A DNA stretch of 57,026 nt. Source: Streptomyces sp. HD. Lineage in GTDB: Bacteria; Actinomycetota; Actinomycetes; Streptomycetales; Streptomycetaceae. The translations under genes were made by a program, and so were the position numbers. This document shows positions 24,363-32,277 of the stretch, one piece after another. The stretch is taken from contig NZ_JAQMYP010000063.1 of NCBI RefSeq assembly GCF_028369295.1, positions 1-57,026 of the forward strand. The letters are read 5' to 3'. The notes beneath the pieces are model-generated. The model saw nothing but the letters and a program-made list of their open reading frames with translations. It ran no database searches and was not told where the DNA came from. How positions within the stretch are numbered: the first letter of the stretch is position 1; each line of letters opens with the position of its first letter.

Positions 24363-24995
24363 ATTACCGGCAACCGGCAGACGAGCTGGGCGTTCGCCGA
24401 CGCCTACGTCGCCGAGGACGATGTCCTGCGCTGGGCCCGGGACCGGGCCCGCGAGGCGGGGCTGCGCTCGGTGTCGCCCGGCACGGGCTCCGCGCTGCGA
24501 TTGCTGGCCGCCTCGGTGGACGCGAAGGCGGTGGCGGAGATCGGCACCGGCACCGGCGTCTCCGGCATCCACCTCCTGCACGGCATGCGCCCCGACGGCG
24601 TCCTGACCACCGTCGACCCCGAGCCCGAGCACCAGCAGTTCGCCCGCCAGGCCTTCCGCGCCGCCGGCTTCGCCAGCAACCGCGCCCGCTTCATCCCGGG
24701 CCGGGCCCTGGACGTCCTGCCCCGCCTCGCGGACGCCGGCTACGACCTGGTCTTCTGCGACGGTGACCGGCTGGAGTTTCTCGACTATCTCGCTGAATCG
24801 TTGCGCCTGCTGCGTCCGGGTGGCCTCGTCGTCTTCGAGGGCGTCTTCGCCAACGGCCGCACCGTCGATTCGGGTCCGCAGCCCACCGAGGTCATACGTA
24901 TCCGGGAGCTGCTGCGCGCGGTGCGCGAGAGCCAGGAGCTGGTTCCGTCGCTGCTGCCGGTCGGGGACGGGCTGCTGTGCGCGGTCAAGCGATGA
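24363..24995 (+). CDS. SAM-dependent O-methyltransferase
   Basis: A 210-residue class I methyltransferase of the catechol-O-methyltransferase-like family (Methyltransf_24). The SAM-binding motif AEIGTGTGVSG, the acidic DPEPEH strand end, the YDLVFCDGD motif and the LLRPGGLVV strand are intact. The conserved N-terminus (TGNRQTSWAFADAYVAED) lies upstream of the first ATG/GTG, and no ATG, GTG, TTG or CTG occurs in frame before it. AGGAG is 7 bases before an ATT codon at 24363, so ATT appears to be the start. It is divergent from the sigma gene, as Rv1220c is from sigE in M. tuberculosis. Substrate unknown. Confidence 0.88.
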   Translation: MTGNRQTSWAFADAYVAEDDVLRWARDRAREAGLRSVSPGTGSALRLLAASVDAKAVAEIGTGTGVSGIHLLHGMRPDGVLTTVDPEPEHQQFARQAFRAAGFASNRARFIPGRALDVLPRLADAGYDLVFCDGDRLEFLDYLAESLRLLRPGGLVVFEGVFANGRTVDSGPQPTEVIRIRELLRAVRESQELVPSLLPVGDGLLCAVKR

Positions 24996-25054
24996 CCGTA
25001 CGGCAGACCGTGCGGACCGTGCGGACCGTGCGCCAGGGTCGTACCGCAAAAGCA

Positions 25055-25088
25055 GCGACCCCGGCACCATGTGGGATACCGGGGTCGC
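25055..25088. terminator. bidirectional hairpin terminator
   Basis: GCGACCCCGG (25055-25064) and CCGGGGTCGC (25079-25088) form a 10-bp stem with a 14-base loop between two convergent genes. A triple direct repeat of GCGGACCGT precedes it at about 25004-25030. Confidence 0.75.
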
Positions 25089-25112
25089 CGAAAGGGTAGG
25101 GTCGCTGCCGCG

Positions 25113-25280
25113 TCAGCCGACGACCTTCTTGAGGGCGTCGCCGAGCGCGTCGGCCTCGTCCGGGGTCAGCTCGACGACGAGCCGACCGCCGCCTTCGAGC
25201 GGAACGCGCATGACGATGCCCCGCCCCTCCTTGGTCACCTCGAGCGGGCCATCACCCGTCCGCGGCTTCATGGCCGCCAT
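25113..25280 (-). CDS. DUF3117 small protein
   Basis: A 55-residue protein, MAAMKPRTGDGPLEVTKEGR at its start and a C-terminal helix rich in Ala/Asp. Length and sequence match the actinobacterial DUF3117 family, whose function is unknown. I start at the ATG at 25280 because AAGGGGA lies 6 bases upstream; the open frame continues to 25379 but that extension is not family-like. It is convergent with the O-methyltransferase gene. Confidence 0.88.
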   Translation of the reverse strand: MAAMKPRTGDGPLEVTKEGRGIVMRVPLEGGGRLVVELTPDEADALGDALKKVVG

Positions 25281-25657
25281 GCTCGTTCCCCTTCCTGAAA
25301 CCAGCTCATAGTCAAAGCCGACGGCCCCATGGAGGGCACGCGCATCTGGCATGAGACACGCGACACCGGCATCGAACACATTGCTTCCAAGCCATTATCC
25401 CGCATCTCAGGACCCGATGACCAACATCAGTCGGCATCGCTTGGGCAACGCGCGCGAGCAAAACCACTCAATTCGGCGATGTGACTGCGATACTGCGCCA
25501 CCGCACGCACCCAGGTCGAACAGAACCGGACGAGAATTCTTTGACGCAGGTCACACGTCCGGTCAGGGCCGTTGCCGGTGATCTCCGCCATGCTGTCCTT
25601 CAGACAAGTGCGTACCGACGAGTACGCCCGATCCGCGAAAGCCGGAGGGGATACGTC
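25281..25657. other. 377-base divergent intergenic region
   Basis: No gene is seen. On the minus strand TTGGTC (25424-25419) and GATAAT (25399-25394), spaced 19 bases, may form the DUF3117 promoter. On the plus strand TTGACG at 25541-25546 is a -35-like hexamer without a convincing -10. The AT content is somewhat above the genome norm around 25380-25400. Confidence 0.4.
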
Positions 25658-26461
25658 ATGGCCGACACCGTGCTCTACGAGGTGAGCGACGGACTCGCGA
25701 CGATCACGCTGAACCGCCCCGAGGCGATGAACGCGCTGAACGTCGCTGCCAAGGTCGCCCTGCGGGAGGCGGTGCAGGCCGCGGCCGGCGACGACGCCGT
25801 ACGGGCCGTGCTGCTGACCGCGGCCGGGGAGCGGGCGTTCTGTGTGGGACAGGACCTGAAGGAGCACATCGGGCTGCTGATCACCGACCGGGAGACCGGG
25901 TCGCGGCAGACCATGAACACGGTGCGGGAGCACTACAACCCGATCGTGCAGGCGCTGGCCGGGATGGCGAAGCCCGTGGTGGCCGGGGTGAACGGGGTCG
26001 CGGCCGGGGCGGGCTTCGGGTTCGCGCTGGCCGCGGACTATCGGGTGGTCGCGGATACGGCCGCCTTCAATACGTCGTTCGCCGGTGTCGCGCTGACCGC
26101 GGACTCCGGGATCTCGTGGACCCTGCCGCGGGTGGTGGGGCCGGGGCGCGCTGCCGATCTGCTGCTCTTCCCGCGGAACATCAAGGCGCAGGAGGCGTAC
26201 GAGCTCGGTATCGCGAACCGGCTGGTGCCTGCGGAATCGCTGCGCGGCGAGGCCGAGAAGGTGGCGCGGGCGTTGGCCGAGGGACCGACGGTGGCTTATG
26301 GGGCGATCAAGGAGGCGGTGGCGTTCGGGCTGTCGCACTCTCTTGAGGAGACGTTGGAGAAGGAGGACGAGCTGCAGACTCGGGCGGGGGCCTCGGAGGA
26401 CCATGCGATCGCCGTGCAGGCCTTTGTGAACAAGGAAAAGCCCAAGTATTTGGGCCGATGA
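25658..26461 (+). CDS. enoyl-CoA hydratase/isomerase family protein
   Basis: A 267-residue crotonase-superfamily enzyme acting on acyl-CoA thioesters. Oxyanion-hole segments are present: AFCVGQDLKEH (about 61-71) and GVNGVAAGAGFGFALAADYR (about 108-127). In classical hydratases two Glu residues act as acid/base; here the second catalytic position falls in NTSFAGVALTADSGISW, with Asp where hydratases often have Glu. That pattern is more like PaaG-type isomerases, so the exact reaction is open. ATG at 25658 with RBS GGAGGGG 7 bases upstream. Monocistronic as far as seen. Confidence 0.87.
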   Translation: MADTVLYEVSDGLATITLNRPEAMNALNVAAKVALREAVQAAAGDDAVRAVLLTAAGERAFCVGQDLKEHIGLLITDRETGSRQTMNTVREHYNPIVQALAGMAKPVVAGVNGVAAGAGFGFALAADYRVVADTAAFNTSFAGVALTADSGISWTLPRVVGPGRAADLLLFPRNIKAQEAYELGIANRLVPAESLRGEAEKVARALAEGPTVAYGAIKEAVAFGLSHSLEETLEKEDELQTRAGASEDHAIAVQAFVNKEKPKYLGR

Positions 26462-26479
26462 GCTCGGGGCGGTAGCACC

Positions 26480-26537
26480 GTTGGGGGCTGCGGGTCCGAT
26501 GTGGCTGGTCGCGCAGTTCCCCGCGCCCCCTTAAGGG
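26480..26537. repeat. dispersed repeat, short form (copy 3)
   Basis: On the minus strand the sequence runs from GCGCCCCTTAAGGGG through GCGCGGGGAACTGCGCGACC to ACCCGCAG. It is the short form of the 8404 and 17400 repeats. The palindrome GCGCCCCCTTAAGGGGCGC is its end, and the TAA stop of the tag gene (26531-26533) lies within that palindrome. It sits between convergent genes and can act as their terminator. Confidence 0.75.
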
Positions 26538-27118
26538 GCGCTTCTCGCGACGCAGGATTCCAGGTGGTCGTCCACCAGACCGCACGCCTGCATCAGGGCG
26601 TATGCCGTCGTCGGGCCCACAAAGCGCAGGCCCCGCTTCTTCAGGGCCTTCGACAGAGCCGTTGATTCCGGAGTGACCGCGGGGACGTCTCCCAGGACCT
26701 TGGGGACCGGGCGGGTGGTCGGGTCCGGGGCGTGGGACCAGATCAGGTCGTCCAGGTCGCCTGGGGCCCAGTCGGCCAGCACGCGTGCGTTGGCGATCGT
26801 CGCGTCGATCTTGGCGCGGTTGCGGATGATGCCCTCGTCGGTGAGGAGGTGGTCCTTGTCGGTGTCCGTGAAGGTGGCGACCTTGGCGATCTCGAAGCCG
26901 GCGAAGGCGGTACGGAAGCCCTCGCGGCGGCGCAGGATCGTGATCCAGGACAGGCCCGACTGGAAGGCCTCCAGGCTGAGGCGTTCGTAGAGGGCGTCGT
27001 CGCCGTGGACCGGGCGGCCCCACTCCTCGTCGTGGTACGTCACGTAGTCCGCAGTGGACAGGGCCCAGGGGCAGCGCAGCGCGCCGTCCGGGCCGGCGAT
27101 GACCGTGCCGTCGCTCAC
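26531..27118 (-). CDS. tag: DNA-3-methyladenine glycosylase I
   Basis: A 195-residue base-excision-repair enzyme that removes 3-methyladenine from alkylated DNA. The zinc ligands of the family are visible: Cys in RCPWAL, His in TYHDEEWG, and His/Cys in the C-terminal DDHLESC. The catalytic/recognition segment DEEWGRPVHGD and the helix SLEAFQSGLSWITILRRR are typical. Full family length. The GTG at 27118 overlaps the stop codon of the DivIVA-like gene as GTGA, so the two are co-translated. The M. tuberculosis homologue tagA sits in the same neighbourhood. Confidence 0.92.
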   Translation of the reverse strand: MSDGTVIAGPDGALRCPWALSTADYVTYHDEEWGRPVHGDDALYERLSLEAFQSGLSWITILRRREGFRTAFAGFEIAKVATFTDTDKDHLLTDEGIIRNRAKIDATIANARVLADWAPGDLDDLIWSHAPDPTTRPVPKVLGDVPAVTPESTALSKALKKRGLRFVGPTTAYALMQACGLVDDHLESCVARSAP

Positions 27119-27510
27119 TGCTGGTCCTCCGGCCCGGGCTTCTCCATCGAGACATGGCCCGAACCGTGACCCGACACATGACCTGGCACACGGCTGCCGG
27201 GTGAGGCCTGGGCGCCGGCCAGCGCGGACTCCAGGTCGGCGATCCGGGCGTCCCGCTCGGCGAGCTCGGCGGCGAGGCGGCTGAGGGCGTCGTCGACGTC
27301 GGACATGCGGTAGCCGCGGGCGGCGAGGGGGAAGCGGAGGCTGTCGATGTCGGCGCGGTCGAGCGGGCGGTCCGGCGGCAGCGGGTCCTGGAGCCGCTCG
27401 GGCGCGGCCTCCGGCAGCGGGCCGTCGCCCTCGCCGCCGCCCACCACGGCGAGGGTCACCGCGGCGACCACGACGGCCAGCGCGACGACCAGGAACAAGA
27501 ACATAACCAT
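27115..27510 (-). CDS. DivIVA-domain-like small membrane protein
   Basis: A 131-residue protein with an N-terminal transmembrane helix (MFLFLVVALAVVVAAVTLAVV) and a DivIVA-like segment: the LRFPLAARGYRMSDVDDAL stretch matches the GYxxxxVD motif of DivIVA N-domains, followed by a coiled coil (ALSRLAAELAERDARIADL) and a His/Gly/Ser-rich tail. Such proteins may bind curved or polar membrane; direct evidence is lacking here. ATG at 27510; another Met follows at codon 3. It is the first gene of a two-gene operon with tag, as Rv1209 neighbours tagA. Confidence 0.82.
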   Translation of the reverse strand: MVMFLFLVVALAVVVAAVTLAVVGGGEGDGPLPEAAPERLQDPLPPDRPLDRADIDSLRFPLAARGYRMSDVDDALSRLAAELAERDARIADLESALAGAQASPGSRVPGHVSGHGSGHVSMEKPGPEDQQ

Positions 27511-27648
27511 CGCTGGGCCCCCACGGTCGGTGAATGCGAGCGGTCGAGTGTGTCAGTGTCCGATCGTGCCATGCGACTCTGACAGTTAGGGTCGCAGGCG
27601 GCCGAACAGCGGCGACTTGCCAGGACGTACTAGGAGAGGTCACAGCGG

Positions 27649-28509
27649 ATGCTCAGGCTGGGCACGCGTGAGTTCGACACGCACGAGCCAGTGATCATGG
27701 CGATCGTGAACCGGACCCCGGACTCCTTCTACGACCAGGGGTCGACGTTCCGTGACGAGCCGGCCCTCGCGCGCGTGGAGCAGGCCGTGGCGGAGGGCGC
27801 CGCCATCATCGACATCGGTGGGGTGAAGGCCGGGCCGGGGGAAGAGGTGACCGCCGAGGAGGAGGCGCGGCGGACGGTCGGGTTCGTGGCCGAGGTGCGG
27901 CGGCGGTTCCCTGACGTCGTGATCAGCGTCGACACGTGGCGGGCGGCTGTCGGCGAGGCCGTGTGCGAGGCGGGGGCGGATCTGCTGAACGATGCGTGGG
28001 GTGGGGTGGAACCGGAGCTGGCGGAGGTTGCCGCGCGGTACGGGGCGGGGCTGGTGTGTACGCATGCCGGGGGCGCGGAGCCTCGTACTCGGCCGCATCG
28101 GGTGACGTACGACGACGTCATGGGCGACATTCTGCGGGTGACCCTGGGGTTGGCCGAGCGGGCGTTGGCGCTGGGGGTGCCCCGGGAGTCGATCATGATC
28201 GACCCGGGACACGACTTCGGGAAGAACACTCGGCACAGTCTTGAGGCGACCCGGCGGTTGGGGGAGATGGTGGAGACGGGGTGGCCGGTGTTGGTGTCGC
28301 TGTCCAACAAGGACTTCGTCGGGGAGACGTTGGACAGGCCGGTGAAGGAGCGGGTGGTGGGGACGCTCGCCACGACCGCGGTGTCGGCGTGGTTGGGGGC
28401 ACAGGTGTATCGGGTGCATGAGGTGGCGGAGACGCGGCAGGTGCTGGACATGGTGGCGTCCATCGCGGGGCATCGGGTTCCGGCGGTGGCGCGACGGGGG
28501 TTGGCGTAG
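27649..28509 (+). CDS. dihydropteroate synthase-like protein (FolP2 type)
   Basis: A 286-residue TIM-barrel protein related to dihydropteroate synthase, the sulfonamide target in folate synthesis. Family motifs are recognisable but altered: MAIVNRTPDSFYD replaces the usual NVTPDSFSD, ISVDTWRAAV replaces SVDTSK/R, LLNDAWGG replaces NDVSGG, while PGHDFGKN and SNKDFVG are kept. The M. tuberculosis paralogue FolP2, which this resembles in sequence and context, lacks detectable synthase activity. ATG at 27649, AGGAGAGG about 10 bases upstream. It is divergent from the tag operon. I leave the symbol blank because canonical folP is probably elsewhere. Confidence 0.88.
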   Translation: MLRLGTREFDTHEPVIMAIVNRTPDSFYDQGSTFRDEPALARVEQAVAEGAAIIDIGGVKAGPGEEVTAEEEARRTVGFVAEVRRRFPDVVISVDTWRAAVGEAVCEAGADLLNDAWGGVEPELAEVAARYGAGLVCTHAGGAEPRTRPHRVTYDDVMGDILRVTLGLAERALALGVPRESIMIDPGHDFGKNTRHSLEATRRLGEMVETGWPVLVSLSNKDFVGETLDRPVKERVVGTLATTAVSAWLGAQVYRVHEVAETRQVLDMVASIAGHRVPAVARRGLA

Positions 28510-28811
28510 GGCTTTCCTCGCCCCCGCCGCCCCTACCCGTCCCGTCCCCCAGGGGCTCGGCCCATTCGACCCCGGGGGGCTTCTGGGGGCTGCCGCCCCC
28601 AGACCCCCACTCCGTCCCCTGAAGGGCCTTGTCCTCAAACGCCGGACGGGCTGAGTACCTCAAGGCCGGCCTCTTGAGAGACCGAGTCGGGGAGTGGGTG
28701 GGCAAAGACTCGGGGTCGCTCGGGGTCCAGGGGGCGGAGCCCCCTGGACAGTGGCCCGAGCGGCGGTGCCCTTCCGGGAACGCCCGGCGCCACTTCCGCT
28801 CAAGCCCAGCG
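28510..28811. repeat. 302-base GC-rich repeat region between convergent genes
   Basis: No gene is seen. It contains hairpin TCTGGGGGC/GCCCCCAGA (28582-28603, 4-base loop), the phrase CTCAAACGCCGGACGGGCTG (28631-28650) that I recall as a common dispersed Streptomyces intergenic sequence, and hairpin GTCCAGGGGGC/GCCCCCTGGAC (28725-28749, 3-base loop). These hairpins probably terminate the folP-like and LOG genes from both sides. Confidence 0.7.
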
Positions 28812-29570
28812 CTAGCGGCCCGCCTCCTTGGACACCAGGGCCACCGCCTCGTCGACGTCGTCCGTGACGTGGAACAGGAGCAGGTCGGTCTCCGCCGCCT
28901 TGCCCTGGGCGATCAGCGTGTTCTTCAGCCAGTCGATCAGGCCGCCCCAGTACTCGCTGCCGAACAGGACGATCGGGAAGCGGGTGACCTTCTGGGTCTG
29001 GACCAGTGTGAGGGCCTCGAAGAGTTCGTCGAGGGTGCCGAGGCCGCCGGGGAGGACCACGAAGCCCTGGGCGTACTTGACGAACATCATCTTGCGGACG
29101 AAGAAGTACCGGAAGTTCAGGCCGATGTCGACGTACGGGTTGAGCCCCTGTTCGAAGGGCAGCTCGATACCGAGGCCGACCGAGACGCCACCCGCCTCGC
29201 ACGCGCCCTTGTTCGCCGCCTCCATGGCGCCGGGCCCACCGCCGGTGATCACCGCGAACCCGGCCTCGACCAGCCCTCGGCCGAGGCGCACCCCGGCGTC
29301 GTACTCGGGAGAGTCGGCCGGTGTGCGCGCGGAACCGAACACGCTGATCGCCGCCGGGAGTTCGGCGAGTGTGCCGAAGCCCTCGATGAACTCCGACTGG
29401 ATACGGAGGACGCGCCAGGGGTCCGTGTGGACCCAGTCCGAGGGGCCGCCCGCGTCCAGCAACCGCTGGTCGGTCGTGCTCGCCGTCACCTGGCCCCGCC
29501 TCCGCAGGACCGGTCCCAGGCGCTGTTCCGACGGTGGCTGCTTCTTCCCCTCGGGGTTACCGGTAGCCAT
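28812..29570 (-). CDS. LOG family protein (TIGR00730)
   Basis: A 252-residue nucleotide-binding protein with the lysine decarboxylase-like motif PGGLGTLDE and the nucleotide-binding GGGPGAME segment, plus ISVFGSARTP at the strand-1 turn. LOG proteins convert cytokinin riboside monophosphates to free bases, and the bacterial forms act as nucleotide 5'-monophosphate phosphoribohydrolases. The true bacterial role is unclear. I start at the ATG at 29570 with GGAGG 8 bases upstream. It is next to the folP-like gene, as in M. tuberculosis (Rv1205/Rv1207). The 29571-29786 gap has only a degenerate CGCCATGCC-type repeat. Confidence 0.9.
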   Translation of the reverse strand: MATGNPEGKKQPPSEQRLGPVLRRRGQVTASTTDQRLLDAGGPSDWVHTDPWRVLRIQSEFIEGFGTLAELPAAISVFGSARTPADSPEYDAGVRLGRGLVEAGFAVITGGGPGAMEAANKGACEAGGVSVGLGIELPFEQGLNPYVDIGLNFRYFFVRKMMFVKYAQGFVVLPGGLGTLDELFEALTLVQTQKVTRFPIVLFGSEYWGGLIDWLKNTLIAQGKAAETDLLLFHVTDDVDEAVALVSKEAGR

Positions 29571-29786
29571 GTGCGCTCCCTCCACTGCGGGGCCTGCGGG
29601 TCTTGCAGGTCGTTCCACCTCAGCGTAGATCCACCAGGGTTACGGACGGGGTACATGTGCATGACCGCCATGAAGCGCCGCCCCAAGCGCCGTCCCACGC
29701 GCCATGCCGAGCTCCCGAGCGCCATGCCCAGCTCCATCCCAAGTGGCACCCGAGGGGCATTCCAAACGGCGCCCGTCACCCCCGCA

Positions 29787-30866
29787 CTACTGCGTGAGCC
29801 ACGCCCGCAGCCGCTCCTCCCCCGCCAGCACCTTCGCCGTCTCCACCCTTTCGTCCCGCTTGTGCGCCAAGTGCGGATTGCCGGGGCCGTAGTTCACCGC
29901 CGGGATACCCAGGGAGGAGAAGCGGGAGACGTCCGTCCAGCCGTACTTGGGGCGCGGAACGCCTCCGACCGCCTTCATGAACGCCGCTGCCGCCGGGTGG
30001 GAGAGCCCGGGCAGCGCGCCGCCGCTGTGGTCCTCGACCACGAACTCCTCGACGCCGCAGTCGGCGAAGACCTCGCGGACGTGCGCGATGGCCTCCTCCT
30101 CCGTGCGGTCGGGCGCGTAGCGGAAGTTGACGGTGACGACGCATTCGTCCGGGATGACGTTGCCGGCCACGCCACCCGAGATGCCGACCGCGTTCAGGCC
30201 CTCCCGGTACTCCAGGCCGTCGATCACCGGGTAGCGGGGTTCGTACGAGGCCAGGCGGGCCAGGATCGGGGCCGCCGCGTGGATCGCGTTCGAGCCCATC
30301 CAGCCGCGCGCGGAGTGGGCGCGCTCCCCCTTGGTCCTGAGCAGGACGCGGAGCGTGCCCTGGCAGCCGCCCTCCACTTCGCCGTCCGACGGCTCCAGCA
30401 GCACCGCGAAGTCGCCCTCCAGCCACTCGGGCCGCTGCTCGGCGATGTGCTTGAGGCCGTTGAGGTCGGCGGCCACCTCTTCGTTGTCGTAGAAGACGAA
30501 GGTCAGGTCGCGGTTGGGAGCCGGGACGGTCTCGGCGATGCGGAGCTGGACCGCGACGCCCGACTTCATGTCGCAGGTGCCGCAGCCCCACAGGACGCCG
30601 TCCTCGTCCAGCCGCGACGGGACGTTGTCCGCGATCGGCACGGTGTCGATGTGGCCGGCGAGGATCACCCGCTCCGGCCGGCCCAGGCTCGTCCGCGCCA
30701 GGACGTTGTTCCCGTACCGCTCGACGGTCAGATGCGGCAGGGCGCGCAGGGCGGTCTCGATGGCGTCCGCGAGGGGCTGTTCCGTACCACTCTCGGAGGG
30801 GAAGTCCACGAGCCGGGCGGTGAGCTTCGCGGCGTCCAGCGTGAGGTCAAGGGAGGTGTCAGCCAT
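29787..30866 (-). CDS. dapE: succinyl-diaminopimelate desuccinylase
   Basis: A 359-residue M20-family zinc amidohydrolase that removes succinate from N-succinyl-L,L-diaminopimelate in lysine and cell-wall meso-DAP synthesis. Zinc ligands: His in LAGHIDTVP, Asp in GTCDMKSGV, the catalytic Glu in DNEEV, Glu/Asp in LEPSDGEVEG, and His near the C-terminus (GPGNPHLAHK). A dimerisation domain occupies about 165-280. I start at the ATG at 30866. It is divergent from the lysozyme-like gene; the dapC gene acting one step earlier lies 2 kb away. Confidence 0.93.
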   Translation of the reverse strand: MADTSLDLTLDAAKLTARLVDFPSESGTEQPLADAIETALRALPHLTVERYGNNVLARTSLGRPERVILAGHIDTVPIADNVPSRLDEDGVLWGCGTCDMKSGVAVQLRIAETVPAPNRDLTFVFYDNEEVAADLNGLKHIAEQRPEWLEGDFAVLLEPSDGEVEGGCQGTLRVLLRTKGERAHSARGWMGSNAIHAAAPILARLASYEPRYPVIDGLEYREGLNAVGISGGVAGNVIPDECVVTVNFRYAPDRTEEEAIAHVREVFADCGVEEFVVEDHSGGALPGLSHPAAAAFMKAVGGVPRPKYGWTDVSRFSSLGIPAVNYGPGNPHLAHKRDERVETAKVLAGEERLRAWLTQ

Positions 30867-30962
30867 GGCGTCGACCCTAACCCGCCAGAGCGTCACCTCA
30901 CTTTTCCCACCGATTTTCAACTGCGCACATACCCCCCAGTAACCTCAGCTACCTTGTAGGGC

Positions 30963-31943
30963 GTGCCAGAGCCGTCACCCTCTCCGAAACGTCGTGGCCG
31001 CCTCCTGCGTCGCGGGGCGGCCTTCATGGTCCTGCTCGCTGTCGCGGGGTATCTCGCGGTGCAGTACGTCACCGGAGGCCCGGGGACACCGGGCTGCGCG
31101 GTCGTCTCGGGCAAGGGCGACGGCGCCCGGTACGAGTTCACGCCGGAGCAGGCGGTGAACGCGGCGACGATCGCCGCCGTAGGCACCGGCCGCAAGCTGC
31201 CCGAGCGGGCCGTGACGATCGCGCTGGCCACCGCGCTGCAGGAGTCGGGACTGCGCAACATCGGCCATGGCGACCGCGACTCACTGGGGCTCTTCCAGCA
31301 GCGGCCCTCGCAGGGCTGGGGCACGGAGAAGGAGATCCAGGACCCGATCTACGCGTCCGGCATCTTCTACGAGCACCTGGTCAAGGTCCGCGGCTACACC
31401 GAGCTGCCGCTCACCGTCGCCGCCCAGCGCGTCCAGCGCAGCGGTTTCCCGGAGGCGTACGCCAAGCACGAGCCGGACGCGACGCTGCTGGCCGCCGCCC
31501 TCACCGGGCGCTCCGCCGCGACGCTGACCTGCGAAGGGCTCCCCGGCACCAGCTCGGCCGGCGGCACGGACTCCGTGCGGGCCGCTCTCGTACGGGACTT
31601 CGGGCAGGACGCGCTCCAGTCGGCCGCCGCCGAGGTGGGCAGCGCGAAGGCCAGGCCCACCCCCGCTCCCACCGTGATCGAGAGCGACGGGCGGACCATC
31701 GTGCTGCCCGTGTCGGGCGAGCGGGGTTCCGGCACCGGGAGCGGCGCCCACGAGCGCGGCTGGCAGCTCGCCCACTGGGCCGTGGCCAACGCGTCCGATC
31801 TGCACATCCAGCGGGTGTCGTACGCCGGACGGGACTGGATCGCCGGGAACACCGACAGCCGGTGGCGGGCGAGCACGGCGCCGGGTGCGGCGGAGGCGGA
31901 GAGCAGCGGGCCGGACTCGGTCCGCATCGTCACCACTCACTAG
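30963..31943 (+). CDS. lysozyme-like membrane-anchored protein (often mislabelled heavy metal transporter)
   Basis: A 326-residue protein with one N-terminal transmembrane helix (AFMVLLAVAGYLAVQYVTGG) and an extracytoplasmic domain. Residues around 75-140 (ALQESGLRN, then DRDSLGLFQQRPSQGWG) resemble goose-type lysozyme/transglycosylase sequences with a possible catalytic Glu in ALQESG. The C-terminal third (HERGWQLAHWAVANASDLHIQRV) looks like the hydrolase-associated domain seen in Streptomyces M23/NlpC proteins. The label heavy metal transporter used in databases has no support. The GTG at 30963 lacks an RBS, and TACCTT at 30950-30955 suggests a leaderless transcript. Confidence 0.75.
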   Translation: MPEPSPSPKRRGRLLRRGAAFMVLLAVAGYLAVQYVTGGPGTPGCAVVSGKGDGARYEFTPEQAVNAATIAAVGTGRKLPERAVTIALATALQESGLRNIGHGDRDSLGLFQQRPSQGWGTEKEIQDPIYASGIFYEHLVKVRGYTELPLTVAAQRVQRSGFPEAYAKHEPDATLLAAALTGRSAATLTCEGLPGTSSAGGTDSVRAALVRDFGQDALQSAAAEVGSAKARPTPAPTVIESDGRTIVLPVSGERGSGTGSGAHERGWQLAHWAVANASDLHIQRVSYAGRDWIAGNTDSRWRASTAPGAAEAESSGPDSVRIVTTH

Positions 31944-32277
31944 TTCGGGGACTCGCCCCCTCGGGTTACCCGAGGCATCGACCGGTGACCGTGTGGGCAG
32001 GATTTGCTGCGACCACCCCCGAATCCGTTAAAACCCTTGAGGACAAAGGGCTGTAAGGATTCGGCAGGGTTTCCAACCCGGCTCCTTTTGACCCTTTTTA
32101 TCCGCAGGCGATAATGCGACGCATTACCAACTCTTTACGTTGGCGCGCCGCAACCTTCGGGGGCTTCGAGCGGTAGTCACTGCGTCCGAGCCCGGAGATC
32201 AACAGCCAGTCGGTCAACTGCCGGGCGCAGTCGGACACTTCATCGTTCTCATCCGACTTACCCGTCGAAGGAGCATC
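31944..32277 (+). other. 334-base intergenic region
   Basis: No gene is visible. It carries the housekeeping promoter at 32088-32115 and a leader of about 155 bases before the secreted-protein gene, with CGAAGGAG as the RBS at its end. Confidence 0.6.
32088..32115 (+). promoter_or_regulatory. HrdB-type promoter
   Basis: TTGACC (32088-32093) and GATAAT (32110-32115) with a 16-base spacer. This is one of the best housekeeping promoter matches in the window and would drive the secreted Ala-rich protein. Confidence 0.6.
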
